In this document: positions 54,061 through 64,000 of the stretch, in pieces
Position numbering within the stretch: the stretch's first letter is position 1
Layout of the letters: the number at the start of each line of letters is the position of its first letter
NCBI GenBank assembly: GCA_933228895.1
Contig: OW121846.1
Location: 74,350,064 to 74,414,063, forward strand
Reading direction: 5' to 3'
Length of the DNA stretch: 64,000 nt
Source: Platycnemis pennipes
Taxonomy: Eukaryota; Arthropoda; Insecta; Odonata; Platycnemididae
The notes under the pieces: generated by a model
Databases searched by the model: none
Told to the model about the DNA's origin: nothing
Seen by the model: the letters and a program-made list of their open reading frames with translations, nothing else
Position numbers and translations under genes: made by a program

Positions 54061-54279
54061 GTCATTAATGACTAGCCCTGTCATTAATGACTGGCCCAGT
54101 CATTTTATCACTGGCCATGTCATTAATGACTGGCCCTGTCATTAATGACTGGCCCAGTCATTTTATCACTGGCAATGTCATTTTATGACTGGTTCTGTCA
54201 TGTTATGACTGGCCAAGTCATTTTATGACTGGCAGAGTCATTTTATCACTGTCCCTGTCATTAATGACTATTTTATGAC

Positions 54280-55929
54280 TCTACCAGTCATAAAATGACT
54301 TGGCCAGTCATAAAATGACAGAACCAGTCATAAAATGACAGGGCCAGTGATAAAATGACAGGGCCAGTGATAAAACGACTGGGCCAGTCATTAATGACAG
54401 GGCCAGTCATTAATGACAGGGCCAGTGATAAAAAGACTGGGCCAGTCATTAATGACAGGGCCAGTCAATAATGACAGGGCCAGTGATAAAATGACTCTGC
54501 CAGTCATAAAATGACTTGGCCAGTCATAAAATGACAGAACCAGTCATAAAATTACAGGGCCAGTGATAAAATGACTGGGCCAGTCATTAATTACAGAACC
54601 AGTCATAAAATGACAGGGCCAGTGATAAAATGACTGGGCTAGTCATTAATGACAGGGCCAGTCATTAATGACAGGGCCAGTGATAAAATGACTGGGCCAG
54701 TCATAAATGACAGGGTCAGTCATTAATGACAGGGCCAGTGATAAAATGACTCTACCAGTCATAAAATGACTTAGCCAATCATAAAATGACAGAACCAGTC
54801 ATAAAATGACAGGGCCAGTGATAAAATGACTGGGCTAGTCATTAATGATATGGCCAGTCATTAATGACAGGGCCAGTCATTAATGACAGGGCCAGTGATA
54901 AAATGACTGGGCCAGTCATTAATGACAGGGCCAGTGAAAAAATGACTTAGCCAGTCATAAAATGACAGGGCCAGTGATAAAATGAACGGGCCAGTCATTA
55001 ATGACAGGGACAGTCATTAATGACAGGGCCAGTGATAAAACGACTGGGACAGTCATTAATGACAGGGCCAGTGATAAAATGACTCTGCCAGTCATAAAAT
55101 GACTTGGCCAGTCATAAAATGACAGAACAAGTCATAAAATGACAGGGGCAGTGATAAAATGATTGGGCAAGTCATTAATGACAGGGCCAGTCATTAATGA
55201 CAGGGCCAGTGATAAATGACTCTGCCAGTCATTAAATGACTTGGCCAGTAATAAAATGACAGAACCAATCATAAAATGACAAGGCCAGTCATAAAATGAC
55301 AGGGCCAGTCATAAAATGACAGGGCCAGTGATAAAATGACTGGGCCAGTCATTAATGACAGGGCCAGTCAATAATGACAGGGCGAGAGATAAAATGACTC
55401 TGCCAGTCATAAAATGACTTGGCAAGTCATAAAATGACAGAACCAGTCATAAAATGACAGGGCCACTGATAAAATGACTGGGCCAGTCATTAATGACACA
55501 ACCAGTCATAAAATGACAGGGCCAGTGATAAAATGACTGGGCCTGTCATTAATGACAGGGCCAGTTATTAATGACAGGGCCAGTGATAAAATGAATCTGC
55601 CAGTCATAAAATGACTTGGCCAGCCATAAAATGACAGAACGAGTCATAAAATGACAGGGCCAGTGATAAAATGACTGGGCCAGTCATTAATGACAGGGCC
55701 AGTCATTAATGACAGGGCCAGTGATAAAATGACTGGGCCAGTCATTAATGACAGGGCCAGTCATTAATGACAGGGCCAGTGATAAAAAGACTCTGCCAGT
55801 CATAAAATGACTTGGCCAGTCATAAAAAGACAAAACCAGTCATAAAATGACAGGGCCAGTGATAAAATGACTGGGCCAATCATTAATGAATGGGCCAGTC
55901 ATTAATGTCAGGGCCAGTGATAAAATGAC
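54280..55929 (-). repeat. Inverted satellite block 1 (about 1.65 kb)
   Basis: From 54280 the plus strand reads the reverse complement of the satellite: tctaccagtcataaaatgac (F), ttggcc… (E), agaacc… (D), agggccagtgataaa… (C), tgggccagtcattaatgac (B), agggccagtcattaatgac (A). The order F-E-D-C-B-A-C is the forward heptamer read backwards, so this is a true inversion of a multi-heptamer segment. The left junction follows a gtcattaatgac core at 54257-54268 and an 11-bp stub. The right junction is a 7-base spacer between inverted arms. Confidence 0.95.
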
Positions 55930-55957
55930 CGAGCCAGTCATTTTATCACTGGCCCTG
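55909..55957. repeat. Hairpin-capable right junction of inverted block 1
   Basis: A 21-bp arm (55909-55929, cagggccagtgat through aaatgac) and its exact reverse complement (55937-55957) flank the 7-base spacer cgagcca. The last reverse-orientation C unit therefore faces the first forward C unit head to head. Confidence 0.9.
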
Positions 55958-56590
55958 TCATTTTATGACAGGCTAAGTCATTTTTTCACTGGCCCTGTCA
56001 TTAATGACTGGCTCTGTCATTAATGACTGGCCCAGTCGTTTTATCACTGGCCCTGTCATTTTATGACTCTTTCTGTCATTAATGACTGACCCAGTCATTT
56101 TATGACTGGTTCTGTCATTTTATGACTGGCCAAGTCATTTTATGACTGGCAGAGTCATTTTATCACTGGCCCTGTCATTAATGACTGGCCCTGTCATTAA
56201 TGACTGGCCCTGTCATTAATGACTGGCCCTGTCATTAATGACTGGCCCAGTCATTTTATCACTGGCCCTGTCATTTTATGACCGGTTCTGTCATTAATGA
56301 CTCGCCCAGTCATATTATCACTGGCCCTTCCATTTTATCTTTGGCCCTGTCATTAATGACTGGCCCTGTTATAATGACTGGCTTAGTCATTTTATCACTG
56401 GCCCTGTCATTAATGACTGGCCCTGTCATTAATGACTGGCCCAGGCATTTTATCACTGGCCCAGGCATATTATCACTGGCCCTGTCATTAATGACTCCGT
56501 GTCATTAATGATTGGCCCTGTCTTTAATGACTGGCCCAGTCAATTTATCACTGGCCCTGTCATTTTATGACCGGTTCTGTTATTAATGAC

Positions 56591-59500
56591 TGGCACAGTC
56601 ATTTCATCATTGGCCCTTTCATTTTATCACTGGCCCTGTCATTAATGACTGGCCCTGTCATTAATGACTGGCTTAGTCATTTTATCACTGGCCCTGTCAT
56701 TAATTACTGGCCCAGTCATTTTATCACTGGCCCTGTCATTTTATGACTGGTTCTGTCATTTTATGACTGGCCAAGTCATTTTATGACTGGCAGAGTCATT
56801 TTATCACTGGCCCTGTCATTAATGACTGGCCCTGTCATTAATGACTGGCCCAGTCATTTTATCACTGGCCCTTTCATTTTATAACTGGTTCTGTCATTTT
56901 ATGACTGGCCAAGTCATTTTATGACTAGCAGAGTCATTGTATCACTGGCCCTGTCATTAATGACTGGCCGTGTCATTAATGACTGGCCCAGTCATTTTAT
57001 CACTGTCCCTGACCTTAATGACTGGCACTGTCATTAATGATTGGCCCTGTCATTCATGACTGGCCCAGTCATTTTATCACTGGCCCTGTCATTTTATGAC
57101 CGGTTCTGTCATTAATGACTGGCCCAGTCATTTTATCACTGGCCCTATCATTTTATTACTGGTCCTGTCATTAATGACTGGCCCTGTCATTAATGACAGA
57201 CTTAGTCATTTTATCACTGGCCCTATAATTAATGATTGGCCCTGTCATTAATGACTGGCCCAGTCATTTTATCACTGGCCCTGTCATTAATGACTGGCGC
57301 TGTCATTAATGACTGGCCCAGTCATTTTATCACTGGCCCTGTCATTTTATTACTGGTTCTGTTATTTTATGACTGGCCAAGTCATTTTATGACTGACAGA
57401 GTCATTTTATCACTGGCCTTGTCATTAATGACTGGCCCTGTCGTTAATGACTGGCCCAGTCATTTTATCACTGGCCCTGTCATTAATGACTGGCCCAGTC
57501 ATTTTATCACTGGCCCTGTCATTTTATCACTGGCCCTGTCATTTTACGACTGGTTCTGTCATTTTATGCCTGGCCAAGTCATTTTATGACTGGCAGAGTC
57601 ATTTTATCACTGGCCGTGTCATTAATGATCGGCCCTGTCATTAATGACTGGCCCTGTCATTAATGACTGGCGCAGTCATTTTATCACTGGCCCTGTCATT
57701 AATGACTGGCCCTGTCATTAACGACTGGCCCAGTCATTTTATCACTGGCCCTGTTATTTTATGACTTGTTCTGTCATTTTATGACTGGCCAAGTCATTTT
57801 ATGACTGGCAGAGTCATTTTATCACTGGCCCTGTCATAAATGACTGGCCCTGTCATTAATGACTGGCCCAGTGATTTTATCACTGGCCCTGTCATTAATG
57901 ACTGGCCCTGTCATTAATGACTGGCCCAGTCATTTTATCACTGGCCCTTTCATTTTATGACTTGTTCTGTCATTTTATGACTGGCCAAGTCATTTTATGA
58001 CTTGTTCTGTCATTTTATGACTGGCCTAGTCATTTTATGACTGGCAGAGTCATTTTATCACTGGCCCTGTCATTAATGACTGGCCCTGTCATTAATGACT
58101 GGCCCAGTCAATTTATCACTGGCCCTGTCATTAATGACTGGCCCTGTCATTAATGACTGGCCCAGTCATTTTATCACTGGCCCTGTCATTTTATGACTAG
58201 TTTTGTCATTTTATGACTGGCCAAGTCATTTTATGACTGGCAGAGTCATTTTATCACTGGCCCTGTCATTAAATTACTGGCCCTGTCATTAATGATTGGC
58301 CAAGTCATTTTATCACTGGCCCTGTTATTAATGACTAGCCCTGTCATTAATGACTGGCCCAGTCATTTTATCACTGGCCCTGTCATTAATGCTTGGCCCT
58401 GTCATTAATGACTGGCCCTGTCATTAATGACTGGCCCAGTCATTTTATCACTGGCCCTGTCATTTTATGACTGGTTCTGTCATCTTATGACTGGCCAAGT
58501 CATTTCATGACTGGCAGAGTCAGTTTATCACTGGCCCTGTCATTAATGACTGACCCTGACATTAATGACTGGCCCAGTCATTTTATCACTGGCCCTGTCA
58601 TTAATGACTGGCCCTGTCATTAATGACTGGCCCAGTCATTTTATCACTGGCCCTGTCATTTTATGACTGGTTCTGTCATTTTATGACTGGCCAAGTCTTT
58701 TTATGACTGGCAGAGTCATTTTATCACTGTCCCTGTCATTAATGACTATTTTATGACTCTACCAGTCATAAAATGACTTGGCTAGTTATAAAATGACAGA
58801 ACCAGTCATAAAATGATAGGGCCAGTGATAAAATAACTGGGCCAGTCATTAATGACAGGGCCAGTGATAAAATGACTCTGCCAGTCATAAAATGACTTGG
58901 CCAGTCATAAAATGACAGAACCAGTCATAAAATGACAGGGCCAGTGATAAAATGACTGGGCCAGTCATTAATGACAGAACCAGTCATAAAATGACAGGGC
59001 CAGTGATAAAATGACTGGGCTAGTCATTAATGACAGGGCCAGTCATTAATGACAGGCCCTGTGTTAAAATGACTGGCCCAGTCATAAATGACAGGGCCAG
59101 TCATTAATGACAGGGCCAGTGATAAAATGACTCTACCAGTCATAAAATGACTTAGCCAATCATAAAATGACAGAACCAGTCATAAAATGACAGGGCCAGT
59201 GATAGAATGACTGGGCTAGTCATTAATGATATGGCCAGTCATTAATGACAGGGCCAGTGAAAAAATGACTTAGCCAGTCATAAAATGACAGGGCCGGTGA
59301 TAAAATGACCGGACCAGTCATTAATGACAGGGACAGTCATTACTGACAGGGCCAGTGATAAAATGACTGGGAGAGTCATTAATGACAGGGCCAGTGATAA
59401 AATGACTCTGCCTGTCATAAAATGACTTGGACAGTGATAAAATGACTGGGCAAGTCATTAATGACAGGGCCAGTGATAAAATGACTCTGCCAGTCATAAA

Positions 59501-60204
59501 ATGACTTGGCCAGTCATAAAATGACAGAACCAGTCTAAAATGACAGGGCCAGTGATAAAATGACTGGGCCAGTCATTAATGACAGAACCAGTCATAAAAT
59601 GACAGGGCGAGTGATAAAATGACTCTGCCAGTCTTAAAATGACTTGGCAAGTCATAAAATGACAGAACCAGTCATTAATGACGCCCTGTCATTAATGACT
59701 GGCCCTTTCATTAATGACTGGCCCAGTCATTTTATCACTGGCCCTGTCATTTTATGACTCTTTCTGTCATTAATGACTGACCCAGTCATTTTATGACTGG
59801 TTCTGTCATTTTATGACTGGCCAAGTCATTTTATGACTGGCAGAGTCATTTTATCACTGGCCCTGTCATTAATGACTGGCCCAGTCATTTTATCACTGGC
59901 CCTGTCATTTTATGACCGGTTCTGTCATTAATGACTCGCCCAGTCATATTATCACTGGCCCTTCCATTTTATCTTTGGCCCTGTCATTAATGACTGGCCC
60001 TGTTATAATGACTGGCTTAGTCATTTTATCACTGGCCCTGTCATTAATGACTGGCCCTGTCATTAATGACTGGCCCAGGCATTTTATCACTGGCCCTGTC
60101 ATTAATGACTCCCTGTCATTAATGATTGGCCCTGTCATTAATGACTGGCCCAGTCATTTTATCACTGGCCCTGTCATTTTATGACCGGTTCTGTTATTAA
60201 TGAC
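56591..60204 (+). repeat. HOR-3 copy 2, containing inverted block 2
   Basis: It shares with copy 1 the tggcacagtc landmark, aaattactgg (58271) and the left inversion junction. The junction is displaced by 4478 bp and aaattactgg by 4590 bp, so internal insertions and deletions separate the two copies. The forward part before the inversion is longer and the inverted block shorter than in copy 1. Confidence 0.72.
58758..59682 (-). repeat. Inverted satellite block 2 (about 0.93 kb)
   Basis: The left junction has the same sequence as that of block 1: core gtcattaatgac at 58735-58746, then the same 11-bp stub, then tctaccagtcataaaatgac. Unit order inside is again the reversed heptamer. The right junction differs from block 1: agaacca runs into a gtcattaatgac core at 59671-59682 and then forward gccctgtc. 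A forward-oriented patch (caggccctgtg to gactggcccag, about 59052-59081) lies inside. Confidence 0.93.
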
Positions 60205-61360
60205 TGGCACAGTCATTTCATCATTGGCCCTTTCATTTTATCACTGGCCCTGTCATTAATGACTGGCCCTGTCATTAATGACTGGCTTAGTCATTTTATC
60301 ACTGGCCCTGTCATTAATGACTGGCCCAGTCATTTTATCACTGGCCCTGTGATTTTATGACTGGTTCTGTCATTTTATGACTGGCCAAGTCATTTTATGA
60401 CTGGCAGAGTCATCTTATCACTGGCCCTGTCATTAATGACTGGCCCTGTCATTAATGACTGGCCCAGTCATTTTATCACTGGCCCTGTCATTTTATAACT
60501 GGTTCTGTCATTTTATGACTGGCCAAGTCATTTTATGACTAGCAGAGTCATTGTATCACTGGCCCTGTCATTAAAGACTGGCCGTGTCATTAATGACTGG
60601 CCCAGTCATTTTATCACTGTCCCTGTCCTTAATGACTGGCACTGTCATTAATGATTGGCCCTGTCATTCATGACTGGCCCAGTCATTTTATCACTGGCCC
60701 TGTCATTTTATCACTGGCCCTATCATTTTATTACTGGTCCTGTCATTAATGACTGGCCCTGTCATTAATGACAGACTTAGTCATTTTATCACTGGCCCTA
60801 TAATTAATGATTGGCCCTGTCATTAATGACTGGCCCAGTCATTTTATCACTGGCCCTATAATTAATGATTGGCCCTGTCATTAATGACTGGCCCAGTCAT
60901 TTTATCACTGGCCCTATCATTTTATTACTGGTCCTGTCATTAATGACTGGCCCTGTCATTAATGACAGACTTAGTCATTTTATCACTGGCCCTATAATTA
61001 ATGATTGGCCCTGTCATTAATGACTGGCCCAGTCATTTTATCACTGGCCCTGTCATTAATGACTGGCGCTGTCATTAATGACTGGCCCAGTCATTTTATC
61101 ACTGGCCCTGTCATTTTATTACTGGTTCTGTTATTTTATGACTGGCCAGTTCATTTTATGACTGACAGAGTCATTTTATCACTGGCCTTGTCATTAATGA
61201 ATGGCCCTGTCATTAATGACTGGCCCAGTCATTTTATCACTGGCCCTGTCATTAATGACTGGCCCAGTCATTTTATCACTGGCCCTGTCATTTTATCACT
61301 GGCCCTGTCATTTTACGACTGGTTCTGTCATTTTATGACTGGCCAAGTCATTTTATGACT
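60205..61360 (+). repeat. HOR-3 copy 3, partial, no inversion
   Basis: It begins at the third tggcacagtc landmark and matches copy 2 through the gactggccgtgtc, ctgtccctg and cagacttagtc variants. It has an extra 194-bp tandem duplication. No reverse-orientation block follows; the array passes into HOR-1/HOR-2-type sequence near 61360. Confidence 0.72.
60715..61102 (+). repeat. 194-bp tandem duplication in HOR-3 copy 3
   Basis: The landmark tatcattttattactggtc occurs at 60721 and 60915, and taattaatgattgg at 60801 and 60995 (plus an inner copy at 60859). Copy 2 has this segment once, near 57145-57240. The period is the same 194 bp as the duplication in HOR-2 copy c. Edges are approximate. Confidence 0.78.
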
Positions 61361-63176
61361 GGCAGAGTCATTTTATCACTGGCCTTGTCATTAATGACTG
61401 GCCCTGTCACTAATGACTGGCCCAGTCATTTTATCACTGGCCCTGTCATTAATGACTGGCCCAGTCATTTTATCACTGGCCCTGTCATTTAACGACTGGT
61501 TCTGTCATTTTATGACTGGCCAAGTCATTTTATGACCGGCAGAGTCATTTTATCACTGGCCCTGTCATTAATGACTGGCCCTGTCATTAATGACTGGCCC
61601 TGTCATTAATGACTGGCCCAGTCATTTTATCACTGGCCCTGTCATTTTATGACTTGTTCTGTCATTTTATGACTGGCCAAGTCATTTTATGACTGGTAGA
61701 GTCATTTTATCACTGGCCCTGTCATTAATGACTGGCCCTGTCATTGATGACTGGCCCAGTCATTTTATCACTGGCCCTGTCATTTTATGACTTGTTCTGT
61801 CATTTTATGATTGGCCAAGTCATTTTATGACTGGCAGAGTCATTTTATCACTGGCCCTGTCATAAATGACATGCCCTGTCATTAATGACTGGCCCAGTCA
61901 TGTTATCACTGGCCCTGTCATTAATGACTGGCCCAGTCATTTCATCACTGGCCCTGTCATTTTATGACTGGTTCTGTCATTAATGACTGGCCCAGTCATT
62001 TTATCACTGGCCCTGTCATTAATGACTGGCCCTGTCATTAATGACTGTCCCAGTCATTTTATTACTGGCCCTGTCATTAATGTGTGGCCCTGTCATTAAT
62101 GACTGGCCCAGTCATTTTATCACTGGCCCTGTCATTTTATGACTGGTTCTGTCATTTTATGACTGGCCAAGTCGATTTATGACTATAGAGTCATTTTATC
62201 ACTGGCCCTGTCAGTAATGACTGGCCCTATCATTAATGACTGGCCCAGTCATTTTATCACTGGCCCTGTCATTAATGACTGGCCCTGTCATTAATGACTG
62301 GACCCGTCATTTTATCACTGGCCCTGTCATTTTATGACTGGTTCTGTCATTTTATGACTGGCCAAGTTATTCTAGGACTAGCAGAGTCATTTTATCACCG
62401 GCCCTGTCATTAATGACTGGCCCTGTCATTAATGACTGGCCCAGTGATTTTATCACTGGCCCTGTCATTAATGACTGGCCCTGTTATTAATGACTGGGAC
62501 AGTCATTTTATCACTGGCCCTGTCATTAATGACTGGCCCTGTCATTAATGACTGGCCCAGTCATTTTATCACTGGCCCTTTCATTTTATGACTGGTTCTG
62601 TCATTTATTACTGGCCAAGTCATTTTATGACTAGCAGAGTCATTTTATCACTGGCCCTGTCATTAATGACTGGCCCTGTCATTAATGACTGGCCCAGTCA
62701 TTTTATCACTGGACCTGTCATTAATGACTGGGACAGTCATTTTATCACTGGCCCTGTCATTTTATGACTGGTTCTGTCATTTTATGACTGGCCAAGTCAT
62801 TTTATGACTGGCAGAGTCATTTTATCACTGGCCCTGTCTTTAATGACTGGCCCTGTCATTAATGACTGGCCCAGTCATTTTATCACTGGCCCTGTCATTT
62901 TATGACTCTTTCTGTCATTAATGACTGGCCCAGTCATTTTATGACTGGTTCTGTCATTTTATGACTGGCCAACTCATTTTATGACTGGCAGAGTCATTTT
63001 ATCACTGGCTCTGTCATTAATGACTGGCCCTGTCATTAATGACTGGCCCAGTCATTTTATCACTGGCCCTGTCATTAATGACTGGCCCTGTCATTAATGA
63101 TTGGGTCAGTCATTTTATCACTGGCCCTGTCATTTTATGACTGGTTCTGTCATTTTATGACTGGCCAAGTCATTTT
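61361..63176 (+). repeat. HOR-1/HOR-2-type segment after HOR-3
   Basis: The order ccttgtcattaatg, gtcactaatg, aacgactgg, gaccggcagag, gtcattgatg, gacatgccctg and atgttatcac follows HOR-1 near 2410-2935. It then has one gtcgattta unit at 62171, followed by the gactgggacag, gactctttctg and gattgggtcag series that precedes a HOR-2 copy. The order matches the right end of HOR-1 copy 4 plus the transition block (about 25.9-27.67 kb). Confidence 0.72.
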
Positions 63177-64000
63177 ATGACTGGCAGAGTCATTTTATCA
63201 CTGGCACTGTCATTAATGACTGGCCCTGTCATTAATGTCTGGCCCAGTAATTTTATCACTTGCCCTGTCATTTTATTACTGATTCTGTCATTTTATGACC
63301 GGCCCGGTCATTTTATGGCCCGGTCATTTTATCACTGGCCCTGTCATTTTATGACTGGTTCTGTCACTTTATGACTGGCTAAGTCATTTTATGACTGGCA
63401 GAGTCATTTAATCACTGGCCCTGTCATTAATGGCTGGCCCTGTCATTAATGGCTGGCCCTGTCATTAATGACTGGCCCTGTCATTAATGCCTGTCCCAAA
63501 CATTTTATCACTGGCCCTATCATTAATGACTGGCCCTGTCATTAATGACTGGCCCAGTCATTTTATCACTGGCCCTGTCATTTTATGACTGGTTCGTTCA
63601 TTTTATGACTGGCCAAATCATTTTATGACTGGCAGAGTCATTTTATCACTGGCCCTGTCATTAAAGACTGGCCCTGTCATTAATGACTGGCCCAGTCATT
63701 TTGTCACTGGCCCTGTCATTTTAGGACCGGTTCTGTAATTAATGACTGGTCCAGTCATTTTATCACTGGCCCTTCCATTTTATCTTTGGCCCTGTCATTA
63801 ATGACTGGCCCTGTTATAATGACTGGCTTAGTCATTTTATCACTGGCCCTGTCATTAATGACTGCCCCTGTCATTAATGACTGGCCCAGGCATTTTATCA
63901 CATACCCTGTCATTAATGACTGGCCCTGTCATTAATGATTGCCCCTGTCATTAATGACTGGCCCAGTCATTTTATCACTGGCCCTGTCATTTTATCACTG
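63177..64000 (+). repeat. HOR-2 copy, truncated by the window end
   Basis: It starts with the HOR-2 landmark block and has ttcgttcatt at 63593, then aggaccggttctg, ctgttataatgac and cacataccctg in the usual order. The array plainly continues past the window. Confidence 0.82.

Larger units (their letters stand above)
52958..56590 (+). repeat. HOR-3 copy 1, containing inverted block 1
   Basis: It is phased on the tggcacagtc variant at 52982, which recurs at 56591 and 60205 (3609 and 3614 bp). It includes the aaattactgg variant (53681), two fused 28-bp units (54005-54060) and the inverted block. The units are more diverged than in HOR-1 and HOR-2, which suggests an older or less homogenised part of the array. 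Confidence 0.75.
1..64000. repeat. 19/20-bp satellite array filling the whole window
   Basis: The window is an uninterrupted tandem array of a 19- or 20-bp unit beginning gtcatt and ending near actggccct. Six main variants recur: 19-bp A (…aatgactggccct) and B (…aatgactggccca), and 20-bp C (…ttatcactggccct), D (…ttatgactggttct), E (…ttatgactggccaa) and F (…ttatgactggcaga). The 19-bp types contain the perfect palindrome GTCATTAATGAC. GC content of the units is about 35-47%. No stretch over 300 bases contains anything but this repeat. Such organisation is known from eukaryotic satellite DNA and is not a bacterial or viral pattern. The family and species are not recognised. Confidence 0.98.

Noticed and set aside
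54280..55929. Inverted block as a mobile element or terminal inverted repeat pair
   Set aside because: The block is the same satellite in reverse orientation. There is no target-site duplication, transposase or unique internal sequence.
57236..57589. 117-codon open frame (and its near copy at 61005-61358)
   Set aside because: It lies wholly within the 19/20-bp repeat and encodes permutations of the same short peptide (SLALSLMTGPVINDWPSHFITGPV). Similar frames occur wherever the D-unit stop is mutated. There is no splice context, codon structure or domain, so it is a by-product of the satellite.
59944..60138. 64-codon frame on the minus strand
   Set aside because: It is antisense to the same repeat and overlaps a plus-strand frame across the same units; nothing suggests coding.
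1..64000. CRISPR array
   Set aside because: Units are contiguous with no unique spacers, and repeat and 'spacer' would be the same sequence. The palindromic core is part of a continuous tandem array, and no cas gene is present.
1..64000. Origin iterons or a plasmid/virus replication origin
   Set aside because: 19-20-bp direct repeats resemble iterons in length, but 64 kb of them in nested HORs with no replication gene does not fit any known origin.

Overview
The window is satellite DNA from end to end. I find no gene, RNA gene, transposon, telomeric repeat or unique sequence longer than a few bases. All 64 kb consist of a degenerate 19/20-bp unit, so the source must be a eukaryotic genome, probably a heterochromatic or otherwise repeat-rich region. 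The species cannot be named from this sequence, and I do not recognise the family. The open reading frames (62-117 codons) are by-products of the repeat; all lie within the array and encode the same permuted low-complexity peptide.

Organisation, from small to large. (1) Units: two 19-bp types, A (gtcattaatgactggccct) and B (the same ending ccca), contain the perfect 12-bp palindrome GTCATTAATGAC. Four 20-bp types are C (gtcattttatcactggccct), D (gtcattttatgactggttct), E (gtcattttatgactggccaa) and F (gtcattttatgactggcaga). (2) These are ordered as a heptamer F-C-A-B-C-D-E of about 138 bp, often expanded by extra A, B or C units. (3) Runs of heptamers with private variants are grouped into kilobase-scale higher-order repeats (HORs).

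Layout: 1-26.8 kb holds three and a part copies of HOR-1 (8079, 7560 and 7881 bp between equivalent points, then a partial copy). From 26.8 to about 52.9 kb is HOR-2, whose copies vary in length (about 1.3, 2.9-3.1 and 4.8-5.1 kb) according to whether they carry zero, one or two modules marked by a paired diagnostic unit. From about 52.9 to 61.4 kb is HOR-3, recurring about every 3.6 kb, with two blocks (54280-55929 and 58758-59682) in which unit and heptamer order are inverted. From 61.4 kb to the end the array returns to HOR-1/HOR-2-type sequence.

Every length difference I worked out equals a whole number of 19/20-bp units, which suggests in-register unequal exchange. Most orientation switches fall in the 12-bp palindromic core. 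The most interesting material is this nested architecture and the palindrome-associated inversions, not a coding system. Unit types, landmark positions and spacings were read by eye; percent identities were not computed.
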